This document shows positions 1 to 12,400 of a DNA stretch of 64,000 bases, piece by piece. The position numbers and the translations under genes were made by a program. Below the pieces are notes generated by a model that saw nothing but the letters and a program-made list of their open reading frames with translations, was not told the origin of the DNA and searched no databases. Source of the stretch: Trichostrongylus colubriformis (lineage: Eukaryota > Nematoda > Chromadorea > Rhabditida > Trichostrongylidae); the NCBI GenBank assembly GCA_963978905.1, contig OZ022261.1, positions 19,713,686 through 19,777,685 of the forward strand, read 5' to 3'. Position 1 is the stretch's first letter. Each line of letters opens with the position of its first letter.

Positions 1-40
1 AAACTAGTTAGCGGTGATTTGTGCCTGGTTCGCATATTAA

Positions 41-477
41 AGACAGTGTTTGGGATAATGTGAGTGACAGGAAATCCCAAAAGGAGGCATTGACTTAAAA
101 ATTACGGCGCCTCCTGGCGACGTGATGAGTGGTTGGTCACGGTGAGGTTGGTCAAGGAGATCGGCAGGATTGAAAGTGTCGCAGCGCGCTTTCTCACTTT
201 TATCTTGGAGCTAACCACATGAAAATGGATGCTGTCGCATTTCCGAACATCCCTTCATGTTTACGTCTTGGTAATGCCAAAGGAAAACCTATGCGGACTA
301 TCCGCCTCTTTACGGGAAGGTCGTCCGCGCCTAGAACCAACGGTGGGAAGGGGTCCTATTTCTCGAGTTTTTGACCATTTCCATCCGTTTTTTCTATACT
401 ATCCTGTCACTAGGCATCTCGGCTTTCATATCCACTACTTCTTTTACTTTTTGCCCGAGTTTCCCCTAAAGCTGCCT
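41..477 (+). mobile_element. MITE family B, copy 1 (TTAA-type)
   Basis: A non-autonomous element beginning AGACAGTG directly after TTAA (37-40) and ending ...GCTGCCT directly before TCAA (478-481). The right part (about 230-477) is closely repeated at 28340-28582 and 35640-35885, and the left part at 27901 and 34644, so this is one dispersed family with three copies here. This copy is the shortest and lacks most of the interior of the others. The TTAA context suggests a piggyBac-like transposase acting in trans. No coding capacity is visible. Confidence 0.7.
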
Positions 478-481
478 TCAA

Positions 482-2161
482 TGTGGAGGTATATGTACAT
501 GGACCTTAGGCTTGATGATGCTGATGGCTGATACTTGATTTTAGTCTGCGGTAATTCAAGAGCAAATGGTGACTCCAGAAAGTAATGAACACAACTCTCA
601 AGATGGGTCAGATAAGAGAAGCAGTGAAGATCAGTTCTTATTCTATCGTGCTTGTGATGATGTTTGATTGATAATAAGTGTTATATTAGATAAGTTGTTA
701 GATCATGCATACCTGACCACTTGAAGAAAGGGAAGCACGATACGGAAGAGATGGCGTGTTGACTTCGTCAATTCAACAAATTTGTGGGTCTTCAGTATTA
801 CACAGTGTCTACAATGTTGAGGAGGAAACCTCGATTTCGTTCATGGGTTCTTGATATACTTCCTTCGACTAGCAATTTGCATATCTACTTGTGCAATAAT
901 TTTTTACTTCGTCTATGTTGAAAAAACCTGCTTCTTCTCATCTGTCCAATCTTCAGAGTATGTAATATGTTGTTCCATGTATCCACAGGAACAGAGCATG
1001 ATATTTCTGTTGAATGGATATTACTCTTGTTAAACTTTGCCTACCGGTGTCGGGAACTACGATGGTTCGCTCTAATCCCAATTGAAGGTTTTAATTTTCA
1101 AAGCTTAGTTATAATTTCTCTGTTTTGTAGCGGAGTATGCACGCGCGCAATGACCATTGTCTCATGTATGACAGGTGCGTGAAAGGGCACGGGCATCAAT
1201 GGGTTAAATAACCTCTCTTTTCTAAGTGAACATGGTATTATTTATTCGAAACTATTCAGAGCAGTATGAACTTGTATAAACAAAGAATGTTTCTTGGATA
1301 GATCAAACTATGTAGAGCACAGTGCAATTAGAAGAGACAGGTCATTACACTGAGGCTTTTGTTGCTGACCTTTTCAAATGTTTTATAAGACCAAAAAAAT
1401 TTGAGTCTTTTTTGAGAAACTTGAAAACACCATGCAGTAATTGAGATACATCAATTTCCAACACAAAAATTACAACTTAACAGTCGCATAATACACGTCT
1501 CCTACAGTACTTCTCTACTAAACATATCTAAGAACAGTGCAAGCCTGTCGAGTTAATAGCAACATAAATGATCTTTGTGTCATGAGCAAATGATTACACT
1601 ACAATGGATATGCCAACAATTATATCAAGTGTACATTCTAAATGTGTGAAGAACAATGTGAGGCTCCAACATTTATTTTCGAAAGACTAAAAAATTCACA
1701 AAAGAGTGCGGAAGGATATTGAGCGCAATGGCGAGCTCTCGTCGCCTAGCGCCCTTATCAAGCCTAAAACGAAGCAATTTATTTTATCTTATATATTAGC
1801 ACCTTATGAAAAGAGTCTGTAGATTTATATCTGACTCACTCGCTGCTGCCACCTACCCTATCCTACCCGGTTGCTGGAAGTGGAGCAGAAATGGTTGACC
1901 CACCCTGATTTAACCCTTAAATAGCGTGGACGTGCTATGACTCTGGTGATATGTGATATCACATCCATTCCACAGTGCAAGTCACTGCAGTCATGTGATT
2001 AACTGGAAAGAGTCATGGAGCTCGTCTTTGCTATTTATTTCTGAGGATAATCTCCTTATTTCTAGTGCCTCCACTATTTTCCTTTCCACTGTGTTTTCAA
2101 TGAAGTGGTGCAGCACTTTTACAGTAAAGTTGGGAGTACTCCAATATTGCAAGTACCCTAC
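482..2161. other. Intergenic stretch, no gene recognised
   Basis: AT-rich sequence with only short, stop-bounded frames. I see no convincing exon, RNA gene or repeat boundary. Confidence 0.5.
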
Positions 2162-2163
2162 TA

Positions 2164-3060
2164 TTAGGTTGTAAGGAAAGTTCTGGCCGCTTTTTCGCGT
2201 TCACAGGATAAATTTAAATATCAGAGCGCGTCAACATGAATCAGCTGACATATTGTGCTCCTTAGATAGACAAAAAGTTGCTCCTTCAAAATATGTGTTT
2301 TATCTGGAATGCCACAGGGTTTTCGAATTATTAAGGAAATTGTAGAGTACTGCAAAAATGGCACCTTCAAGATGACTTCACTTCAAGAGTTCTTGTTTAG
2401 CCGATTCCCAGCGAAGGTGACCACAAATGTGAATACTGCAAGAGGAGGGGGTGAGCCACTGGATGGAACACATTGTCTCTGGTTTCAGAAGTGCAGAAAT
2501 GAGAACGAGCTGCTTAGATTTTCAATTGATCAATCGCTTTAACTAAAACGGCAGAAGGCGATGAGCGTCCATATTTGCAGAGGATATCCACAAGTATTGG
2601 CCCTCAACAAGCAACCTTAGTTGACCACCTCAAGTGGCCTTGATTTGGAGAAATCCAAAGACATGGGTGCCGCGGGACCCCTCACGGCAGTCATGCGCAA
2701 GCGCATTTTTCACAAATCCTCTTCCACTAATTGAAGCAGTTGCAGGGTAAGGCCCTTACTCGTCTATCATGTTCACCAGATCTAGCGCTAACTATGCCCC
2801 ACTTCTCAAAACATCTGGCGAGCTCCTTCAGTAGCAGTGTGTTTAGAAAGAGTGGCGATTTGAAGTCGACCTTTTTCATTTCGCGCAATATAAATTATCA
2901 GTCCTTTATCAAATTGAGATATGTAGGTATGCATAGTGTAGCCAAGAATGTAGCAAATCTAACGGTGCTCATTCTGTGAAAGAAGATGCACTCTGAGCCG
3001 AGTTATGATCTCTCGAAGTTGAAATTTCAAAAACCGGCCAAAACTTTCCTTACAACCTAA
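2164..3060 (+). mobile_element. Decayed mariner element with relict transposase
   Basis: The ends are inverted repeats starting TTAGGTTGTAAGGAAAGTT, about 28 bp long, flanked by TA on both sides (2162-2163 and 3061-3062), the mariner target duplication. The plus-strand interior around 2730-2979 gives a peptide with the order SPDLALT...HFSKHLASSF...KSTFF, which resembles the third-aspartate region and C-terminal tail of mariner transposases. The key SPDLAPTDYHFF region is altered, and many stops and shifts precede it. At 897 bp the element is shorter than a 1.3-kb full-length mariner. It is dead as a transposase source. Confidence 0.8.
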
Positions 3061-3074
3061 TATATAGTCGGCTA

Positions 3075-3480
3075 AGTGTGTCTGTTGGTGTGTGTGTGTG
3101 TGCGTGTGTGTCTGTGTGTGTGTTTGATCGGAAATGTGACCTGGACCGGATCAGCGAAGCTGGGACTCTGAATTTTTAAAGTTATATGAGGGGTGGTAAG
3201 GGAACATCAATGGCGAGAGACGGGAAATGATAGCAACTGATAAGGGCTGATAAGGAGCCTCGAAAGGCGAATGGCGGGAAATTCTCGCGTCGTAGCGAAG
3301 CTGGGACTCTGAATTTTCAATGTGTTATGGGGGGGGGGGGGGGGGGTAGTAAGGGGACACCAATGGTGAGGGACCGGAAGTGATAGCAACTGATAAGGAC
3401 TGTTAAGGAGCCTCGAAAGGCGAATGGCGGGGAATTGATCTTTCGCGTCGCTGCGAAGCTGGGACTATGAATTTTACATA
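3075..3480. repeat. GT microsatellite and degenerate tandem repeat with poly-G tract
   Basis: A GT-rich run (about 3083-3125) is followed by three copies of a GCGAAGCTGGGACT unit starting near 3154, 3295 and 3453, a period of about 141-158 bp. Between units 2 and 3 lies an uninterrupted run of 18 G (3329-3346). Units share CTGATAAGG and GCCTCGAAAGGCGAATGGCG segments; weakly related text occurs near 37300-37570. Confidence 0.7.
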
Positions 3481-3899
3481 GCACTTGGGCTGGCGCACAC
3501 TACTGCGCGTCACACATGGAAACATGCGAAATGAGCTTCATCGATATCGACTGATGAGGAAGGAAAAGATAGACAGGAAGGGTTTAGCTTCCTTTTTCCA
3601 TTCTTCCGAATTCCCTGTTTCTTTGAGCAGGTTGAATGATGATACTGATCGATTGCTGCGATCAAACCCAGTTAGCAGAACTCCATGTGTGACGCGCGCA
3701 GTAGTATCCGCCAGCCTAAATGGTACATTATTAAAGTGAATTCTCCCTGCTCGAGTGGTAACCAACTAGACAAAGAAGTACCAGATGAAACAGGTTCTTG
3801 GTTAAACAAAAAAAAAATTCAGAGGGACTTCACGTCACCTTCACATCACCTGATCTGTGCAAGCTACAGATATAATGCGGTTCTGATGATAACACGATT

Positions 3900-4340
3900 G
3901 CTCAGTTGTAGCATCCAAAGAGGACTTGCCTTCAGAACACATTCGTGAGGCCGCCAGACCAGACCAGGCGATTTCGCGATTCTGCAGCGTCGCACTATCG
4001 CACGCGATACTCTTGCATTGCAAATTCGCGTGACGAGAGAAAGCACACTGGAATCCGCGGTTTCAATTTCTCCCATTAGTTTATATTTCAGGTATGGAAG
4101 TTCTTAACGATCCTTCCTCCTTATACAAATATGAGACAAAATAAGGGAAAGGAATAACAGTTTGGGGGACGTCTTTACTACGAGAAGATTCTGTCAGCAA
4201 ATGGAGCAACCGCTCATGATTTCCAAATCATTTAATGTGGCAGCGAAAACGCTGATTTTCGGAGTAGCATCCAAAGAGGGCTTGCCTTCAGGACAGAATC
4301 ATGAGGCCGCCATGGATGCACCAGGGAGGCTGTATCAGAT
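3900..4340. repeat. Two diverged copies of a dispersed repeat
   Basis: The text TAGCATCCAAAGAG followed by GCTTGCCTTCAG or ACTTGCCTTCAG and GAGGCCGCCA occurs at about 3908-3955 and 4265-4315. The copies are direct and diverged. Family not recognised. Confidence 0.5.
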
Positions 4341-5164
4341 TGGGTTGTAAAGCAACTGCCGTAACCTATGGTAGACGAACCAAGATGTAGGCACTGAATC
4401 GCTTCAAGACTCATCTACATTCAGCCCCCTTAGCTCGCACGAGGTGGTGAGCCTCATGTCAAATTTTCGCACAGCCGCTTGCGGCGAGCGTCACTGGGAA
4501 TTTCTTTGCGTGTGATTGCGTACACTGCGTACACTACCTGCAAAGTTTTACGCCCGGATAGATTATTTCTTGATTAGGATTGCTTTCATGTGATGTTACT
4601 GTTCCTTTTACTTTTTATGTTACTATTTTGTCTTGCTAGGCAGCAAAAGTTATTGTTTTCATATAATGATGAGATAAACACCTACTTCTTCAGAGGACCT
4701 CTTTGGTACCAGCCCCTTGCGTCCTGAGTGGAATTCCAACCGACCTCGTCAAGTCGTGCAGGTGGCGCCGTGAGTGCGACGCCGCAAACGAAAATTCGAC
4801 ATAAGGCTACACCCCTGCTTGCACCCATGGCATGTGCCGAACCCCGCAACGCAGAATTTTTCGCACTTGTAGCACGCACCAGCAGACTTCGTCGCACACG
4901 AGTGCTCGCGTGCGCCAATATTGAAATGTTGAAATGCGAGGAGTAGCAGCATTCTGGATCGTTTCTCATAACGAGGTTCGGAAGGGGGGTGGGGGAGCGC
5001 AGTTAACCTCCCCTATTCCCTCCCTTCCTCCCATACCTTTTTTTGAACGCCGGAAGATAAGATGGAAACGCCTTTCTTTTCCAATACAGCGAGGATCCTT
5101 CCTTAGGCCAATGTGGAACGAGTCTTCAAAGACACACCTCGCGATAATCTTGGGTCACCGCATT
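4341..5164. other. Intergenic stretch, no gene recognised
   Basis: Overlapping short frames occur on both strands near 4700-4970, but none has splice context or a recognisable domain. A G-rich run with GGGGGGTGGGGG lies near 4984-4996. Confidence 0.45.
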
Positions 5165-5580
5165 AAAGACACCGGGAAAAGGCAATTTTGTCTTACGGTA
5201 TGGGATTACGGTGGCTTGCAGTTGCCGCAGTGCACACCCGACACCTTAGCAAGCGTCGAAAGTGAATTCATTAGGTTTTCATTGGATTGTTTTACTTGTT
5301 CCTTGCTGTGTGTTGTTTCACTTATTTCACACCATCCCGAATAAATGGAATACACTCTACGAGACAACAAATGACATTAATACAACGGACAACTCGGAAA
5401 GTCAGTGTGTGCAGTTCGGAGTGATGAGAATGTCATGCGACTACCCACCACAACGTCGCGCTTTTGAATCAGGGTTCTTCCACCGATTATTGCTTCTTTC
5501 CCTTGATATTCGTTACAAAATTATCATTTTATCTTCCTCTCCCTTCGAACCCCTTCCGGTACCCTTAATTAGTGTAAAAA
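5165..5580. repeat. Dispersed repeat, copy 1 (second copy at 36700-37130)
   Basis: The region from ACACCGGGAAAAGGCAA to the CTTCCTCTC segment is repeated, diverged but colinear, at 36700-37130. Shared blocks include TTGCTGTGTGTTGTTTCACT, CACTCTACGAGACAACAAAT and CGGAAAGTC. The translated frames across it are a by-product of the repeat. No terminal inverted repeats were found. Confidence 0.65.
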
Positions 5581-6427
5581 TGGTCCCAGGCGTTCAACTG
5601 CTGAGGAAAAAAACCAATAAGGACCACTCAAATCATTTAAAATCGTGTTTTCCTTGCCTTGCTTTCATTATCCGTAGTCGCGAAGGCGATCGGCTTTGGA
5701 CCAGGATGAGCAGAAAGCAAAGACAGACACAATCTATTTAGCCCGCTAATCTCTTTCGCTTAATTTTCTACTTCCTACCGAAGCGATCTTTGCGCATACT
5801 TTGTGAAGCTGAACTTTGGGACAACACAAGGAATCGGATATAAGCGAAATCTTCATCCAACTCAAATAACAGTTGCTGACAAAACAGAAATAATTCGTCT
5901 CCACATTAGAAATGCTTGAAAAACTTGAAGGAATGGATAATCGTGTGCGTCATTCTTTCAGTTCAGAGCGTCAACTTATAAAGAAGACGCAACATGGGCA
6001 ACAAGAAATGGTTAGAGTGACTCAAGCTATATATGTATATCACTCCATTATGCCAGTTTACAAGAAAAGGGAAAAGCAGACCATTGGTAATGCTCAGCAT
6101 TTCAAAGAGCATACTGCTGACAAAGGTACATAACATCGAAAATTTCATCTTTGTGTTGAAATCACATGTCATGATTGCTCTCCTCGGCTGGACGACCTCG
6201 ATAGAGAGTGGCGTTGTATTAGCGTGAACTGAATTGAACTGGTGATTCTCATGTCACTTTACGTTCTTAAGTTTAAAGGCATTATCAGAGGTAATGAAGA
6301 ATCTGGACTCAAGACACAAGGGGATAATATTCGCTTTAAATGAAATTCCGGTTAAAAGAGATGATCTGGGTGAAACACACCATGAAAAAGGGCGCTCTAA
6401 GGGCTTTATCGTAGTTTTATTTGCGAT
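5581..6427. other. Intergenic stretch, no gene recognised
   Basis: Short frames only, including overlapping ones at 5912-6227 on both strands. Nothing supports an exon. Confidence 0.4.
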
Positions 6428-6431
6428 TTAA

Positions 6432-6914
6432 AGGCATATTCCAGGATTACTGGGATATCCATCTCCTGCCGTGGATGGATAGTTCGACCCAAGCTACGTA
6501 GGCTGTACCTTTACCGAGGCATGGGTGTCAGTTCCTGGAGCGTGCAGAGCCAAAGAATCTAGCGCAAAAGCTCGGCCCCGCCCACCCCAGCCGGGGGTGT
6601 GCTGCATGTGTTCCGGTGCCTAGTGTGGGGTCAGGTCACTCAGTAGTGGGTTTACTTCACGAGGCGATTGGTTTGCTGCCAATTTCAAGATCTTGGCTAG
6701 TAGCTGGTCTACCTATGTCAGAGATAAGAGTCGAAGAGTAAAGACAGACCCTCGGCTGGGGTGGGCGGGGCCGAGCTGTTGCGCTAGATTTTTGGCTCTG
6801 CACGCTCCAGGAACTGACACCCACGCCTCGGTAAAGGCACAGCCTACGTGGCTTGGGTCGAACTATCCATCCACGGCAGGAGTTGTGGTATCAAAATAAT
6901 CCTGGAATGTGCCT
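6432..6914. mobile_element. MITE family A, copy 1 (long-arm foldback, TTAA target)
   Basis: Bounded by TTAA on both sides (6428-6431 and 6915-6918). The ends read AGGCATATTCC and GGAATGTGCCT. The inverted arms are about 175 bp each, including the GCCGTGGATGGATAGTTCGA segment and its complement. They enclose a loop of about 140 bp containing GTGGGGTCAGGTCACTCA. Length is 483 bp with no coding capacity. The TTAA target suggests mobilisation by a piggyBac-type transposase; copies 2 and 3 are at 7676 and 35890. Confidence 0.85.
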
Positions 6915-6918
6915 TTAA

Positions 6919-7671
6919 GCGGACAGGTTGCCGAGATATTGTGGGCAGGGGAACTGTTCACGTCTGAATGGTTCACTATTGGGCACCTTTTTCAATTTCC
7001 ACAATTGGTCGCAATTACTCCTTTAGACTTTTCAGAGAATATTGAGGGGTAGCATCAAGGGAATGCATCAGTGGAATCAAAAGCTCTGATTCATCAGAAT
7101 TTTCGAGTCACAAATTCTCCACAAACGTTGGTGAAGGATCTATGTAGGAGAGTGATGTCGTATTCGACAAGGTGAAGACTGTGCTGAGAGAAGATGGAAT
7201 GCGAAGCACGTTGTTTTGTTGAATTAGCATTTTGGGGGTTCTCCCCCTGCCTCCTTTTGGTGGAGAAAGAGGAGATCAGACAGTGGCGCCTTTTAGAGTG
7301 GCGCACTGTGCGTTTTCAGAAAGCGCTCCTACTGAAGATGCGACCGATTTCGATATTACACTTCACGGTGGCTCACCACGAGCCTTCACTCTTGATGCAG
7401 GCTCGGATAGGGGAAAGATGAGGGGGAAGGGGTGGATCGGTCTATTTGTAGAAGCAGCAGCGCTCTATTCTTCACGACAGGGGTAGCACTGCATCAATGT
7501 CCATCTGTTCACCAGGCTTTGGTGAAAAGCAAAAGTGGAAGTGGTCGATAATGCTGCGTGCTATGATCGTGCTATTTTGAGACGTTTTCGTTCGACCAGT
7601 AGGCCAGATTAAAAGACTCGTGAACGGAAGAAAGAGTTTCTCTCTTACCCATATATTTATGTTGTACTTGC
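6919..7671. other. Gap between two MITE-A copies, no gene recognised
   Basis: Frames near 7194-7486 are open on two phases, but I see no splice sites or domain. Confidence 0.4.
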
Positions 7672-7675
7672 TTAA

Positions 7676-8155
7676 AGGCTCATTCCAGGATTATTGGGAT
7701 ATCACATCTCCTGCCGTGGATGGATAGTTCGACCCAAGCCACGTAGGCTGTACCTTCACCGAGGCGTGAATGTCAGTTCCTGGAGCGTGCATAGCCAAAG
7801 AATCTAGCGCAACAGCTCGGCCCCGCCCACCCCAGCCGGGGGTGTGCTGCAAGTATTCCGGTGCCTAGTGTGGGGTCAGGTCACTCAATAGTGGGTTTAC
7901 TCCACGAAGCGATTGGTTTACTGCCAATTTCAAGATCTTGGCTAGTAGCTGGTCTACCTATGTCAAAGGTAAGAGTCGAAGGGTAAAGGCAGCCCCCCGG
8001 CTGGGGTGGGCCGAGCTGTTGCGCTAGATTTTTTGGCTCTGCACGCTCCAGGAACTGACATCCACGCCTCGGTAAAGGTACAGCCTACGTGGCTTGGGTC
8101 GAACTATCCAACCACGGCAGGAGATGTGATATCCTAATAATCCTGGAATGTGACT
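7676..8155. mobile_element. MITE family A, copy 2
   Basis: TTAA at 7672-7675 and 8156-8159. The 480-bp element is highly similar to copy 1 and lies in the same orientation, with ends AGGCTCATTCC and GGAATGTGACT. Its loop carries the same GTGGGGTCAGGTCACTCA block. The arms and loop match copy 1 closely, so both probably arose from one source. Confidence 0.85.
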
Positions 8156-8162
8156 TTAATAA

Positions 8163-8447
8163 GGGCCGCATGCAGAATTTCACGGGAAAAGTGGGAATCC
8201 GGCAAGGATATAGCTCTTCAAAGTGGCGGCCGAGGAGATGGGCCTCCGAGAAGGTGCCCGCTCCGTCGTCGCCGTGGTAGGAGAGGTATGGAGGGAAGAC
8301 AAAACGTAAACAGTCCCACTCTCCAAGGGCGCCGGACGATGGGACAGGGCACTTCCTCGGAGGCCCGCTCCCTCGGCCGCCACTTTGAAGAGCAATGTCT
8401 TTGCCGAATCATCACTCTTCCGCGTGGCATTTTGCATGCAGCTCCTA
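8163..8447. mobile_element. GC-rich foldback element
   Basis: Two imperfect inverted arms of about 100 bp. The left arm runs from GGCCGCATGCAGAAT to CCGAGAAGGTGCCC. The right arm is its complement, from GGGCACTTCCTCGGAGG to TTTGCATGCAGCT. Shared internal blocks are TCCGGCAA/TTCGGCAAAG and GCTCTTCAAAGTGGCGGCCG. It starts within 8 bp of MITE-A copy 2, so one may have inserted beside the other. Superfamily not identified, and no coding capacity. Confidence 0.7.
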
Positions 8448-9419
8448 TCAAGCAAGTACAACAGAAATATATGGGTGATATAGAAACTCATTTTCCCAGG
8501 CTCCCTGATCTGGTCTGAGAATCCCTTCAGCCGGTGAGTGCGAGCTGGAGGACAGCTACTGAATAAGGCTAAGCCTCAGTCAAAGAGGGAGGAGTGGCAA
8601 CTCCCTGATTACCGAATCACTCGGAGATGCACAAAAGAAGCCACAAAAGTGGACATTCTTGGCGCGAAAAAATGATGCTCAAGTTTTTGATGGGCTTCAG
8701 CTTGTCTTTTCATAAAACCGCGGCACCGATTATTGTTTCAGTGTTTTCGTTATGCCGGCAATGTTATAAGGTGGATCTGCTGTTCCCAAGATATGTCGAG
8801 GTGCCCCACACGCCTTACCGTACAGGCTCTATGTAATCCTTCTGCAGTGCTACGTCCAAGAAAAATCACCATCTCTTTTTGCACAGAGCCTGAACATTTA
8901 AACTATGTTCTTTTTTTATATCGGGAGTGTACAAATTTTGATGATTCAATGTAAAAGGTGGGAAACAAGTGCGGCGCATTTCGCGTTGAAATGTTCGACA
9001 CATCGACGCAGTTAATGCCTGGGCTCAGGCATTAACTGTCGCGCTACAGCTCAAGTGCGCTGAATAACGGAGGCTCAGGATCAGAAGAATGAAGAGAGAT
9101 AAACAATATTGATATTGCGTGGTAGCAAATAGGCATAGGGATCTCAGGTGGCCTTTCTCTTGATTTATACCATTTTCGCGGAAATCAGCAGCTCAGAGAC
9201 TTTCAGCAAAATTTTTTCCGAAATTCGAACGGGCGGGATTGACGCAATGAGGTTGAGATGACCGAGAAGCAACACGCACACATATTAGGGTGCGCTTCGC
9301 GACGATGTTGCTTCAAGCTATGCGCGGAGTCAGTATAACCTTACATTTTCCTGACAAATCTACTTTTTTTTTGCCAAATAGATAATCGAAGATGCCACTT
9401 CTACCTCTTTCAAACCTCG
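8448..9419. other. Downstream flank of the K2P gene, no other gene recognised
   Basis: Contains a perfect 13-bp-stem hairpin at 9009-9038 (CAGTTAATGCCTG, loop GGCT, and its complement). I could not identify a convincing minus-strand poly(A) signal for the K2P gene here. Confidence 0.4.
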
Positions 9420-12400
9420 TCATCTCGAATCGCTGTCGTTCTTACACTCGGTTGTGCAGTGTTGTCTTCGACCGATACAGGGTGAACATGAGTGACACGC
9501 ACACTGGTGCCGACGACTCGGCTCGGTGACGAGGACACTTGACGTGTTGGAAGCTCGTTGTTCAATTCCATCTTCAGAATTTCCTCGTGAAGGAGTGCCT
9601 TGAAATGAAAGAAGACAGTGGCTGGACAGTGACAGTCCTCTCTGAGTATCAGTGCATGAGCTCGTTCGTACCAAAGATTCACAATACAAAGGATCAAACT
9701 CCAGAGAAGGAATATGTAGGAGTACTGGCTAGCTTTCTGAATGACACATATCCGTTAGTGACGCACCTCAAGTAGAAACATATCCGTTTGAGAAGCCTTG
9801 TTCTTTCTTCTCAGTTTTTGCTCAGAGGCTTCATTGAGTCTCTTCTTAGCAGATGCAGGCATTACTCGATACAGAATACGTTCTTTGAAAGGCATCCGAG
9901 ATATTACGGCGTCCATCGAGCGGGGATCAACCTCTGCAACGATCAGTTGTGGCATCAAAATTAAATGGTATTATCATCAGTATATTCAACACATAGATTT
10001 TTAAAGAATCAGACCTCGACTCAATTGCACCTTTTCAGCTAGAACAATATTCAGTTTCAGAACATACTTTGTTTGTCGACATGATACTTACTCAGTGATA
10101 TGGGGTGTGTATCCCTACGTCAGGATTTCGCGCGTAGCCGAGCGGTGAGCGACGTTTGCGCGAGAGATGGTTGCCCGCGGTGGAAACCGCGTGTATGTGC
10201 GTAAGAGAGGCGGCTACCGTACCTACGCCTATTTTTATTCATTTTGCCGCTATTTTGAGCCTGCTTTCAAAATGTTTACATTTCGGTAGGCAGAGTTCAG
10301 CCAAATTCAGTTCATTTTGAATGTTTTCATTTCTCCCATGGCTAATGATAGCGTTTTGCATGCATTCATTCCATTACCTGTGATGTCCCTAACTGCATAT
10401 TGGCACGAGAATATTGGAAAAGTAGATAAGCCTTTACCTCAGTCCAAGGAGAATTAGCTTCGAAATGAGCGGAACCATCTACATGTCTAAAAATGAACTT
10501 TCGCATTACTGCCGAAGTGATTCACTTTTTGCCAGGCTCACCTCCTAGACCAGTTGTGGAAACGCCGGAAGCACACTGATATGCAGTTTGATGCAATACG
10601 TAACATTAGGTTGTCCCGAAAGTTTTGTAGGATTTTTTTGATCATCACTTTCTATTATTTTTCCTTCCAACAAACGACAATGAGGTAACAACGTATTGAC
10701 CATTGTTATCGACAACACTCTGCAACCTCATAGGTGAATCGTTGATTCCCTCCTCCCAGAACTCTGGTTCTGAGAGTCGAAGAAGTCGGCGATCGCCTTT
10801 GCAACCAAGTCATGATAAACGAATTTTCTCTCGGCCTGGAAGGATTGGAGAGGATCGGTAGGGTGATAGGCAGAAGGGGCAATGTCTGGAGAGTGTGGCG
10901 GGTGGGGCGACATCCCAGCCGAGCTCGTGTAGCTTTGCCTGGGTACTCTTCGCGATTTGGGAGGTGGCGGTGCCATGAAGTAAGGTGCCCGCGGACCTTT
11001 TCCGGCGCTTTTCTCGAACAGCGACGGCGAGCTGCTTGAGCTGACGGGTGTATACAGCAGCGGTGACTGTCCCACCTTGTACCAGCACCTCCTGGGGAAG
11101 CATAGCTTCCGTGTCCCAGAGGTACACAGTCCTGAGCGTGTTTTGCCTTCCATGTCAATCTCGCCATTGTTGAGGCTGATGCGCCAGCAGCGCACGGTTT
11201 CTCAGCTCACACAACCCCTGCCTAATGCAGCGTTGATGGAGGGGCAAGCTTCCGTCGCATTGGTGCCGAAGACCACTCATAGTAGATGACACCGCGTGTT
11301 GGGTGGGTATCGACTACGGGCACTGCAGCTCTCTCCACGGAATCTGGTGGGTCGATATATTTTTTGTTAGAAAGTTTAGGGAACCTTCTACCATATTTCT
11401 GGACCACCCAGATCTGTCTCGAAGTAAACAAGAGTTACTGATTTTTTTGGAAAAATCCTACAAGACTTTTGAGACAACCTAATATATTATTCACTACAGC
11501 GATATATGAAGCAAAAAAGTCCGGCGGAGCAAAAATGATGCATATAAGGAAAACAGGACATGAAACTGGAATAAATGCAATGCTATCATCAACCAAGGGT
11601 GAACTAGAAACATTCAAAACGGACTACTTTCAGGCGAAATCTGCCTATTGAGATAAAAACAATTCGAAAACTAGCTCAATATCACGCCAAAATGATTAAA
11701 AATGGGTGTCGATACTGCGTCCTTCTTGTGCAATTGCATACGATTCCCACAGAGGGCAGACATGTCGCGCGGAGAACGTCGCGATGCAAAATCCTGATAT
11801 AAGGGTACACACCCAATGATATGCACCCGATTAGCCAACACTCAGCCACAAGTGGCCGTGGGCCAGAGTCGGCCGACAGCGATCTTTCACTGCATGTCGC
11901 CATAAATCGAGTGGACAGTTCGATCACTCTTTTACAGCAATTTCGCTTAGGTCACCTGTGGCTATAGAGCACATTTGCAGTTTGCGCAGTAACATTCCGT
12001 GGAATGTCAGACTCTTGTTCAAAGAAAATAACAGTAGAGGAAACAAAAGCTGCTATGCCTTCGACGGCGACGGTGGTAAACCCCCAATCAATTCAGTATA
12101 ATCCACAGCTTAGGAGGAGGTGTTTCTAGGATTTGGGGTGTCATCCAGTGTTGATCACTCCTTCCTGAAATCTCCCTGCAATAGCGTTAACCGACTGCGT
12201 TCAACGCCTTCAGGAAACGGAAACGGAATGATTTGTGTAAATTGAAAGATGCTCAGTAAAGGCTGAAAGAACATTTCGATTTTCTTCTGCATGTTTCAGA
12301 AATTTTAAAATGGAGCAAAAGAGGTAAAGATGATAACACAGTCTACAAGAAAATTGCTCAAATTTGACGTATACTTCACACAGGCTATGATGGACCTACC

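Noticed and set aside
9009..9038. Strong hairpin resembling a bacterial terminator
   Set aside because: No T tract follows and the window is eukaryotic; a palindrome only.
9410..9697. Long alternative minus-strand frame over the last K2P exon
   Set aside because: It does not fit the phase of the preceding exon; the overlapping frame ending at 9420 does.
10138..10215. tRNA-like GTAGCCGAGCGGTGAGCGAC sequence
   Set aside because: The A-box resemblance is good, but there is no proper B box, no acceptor-stem pairing and no terminator. Not called as a tRNA gene.
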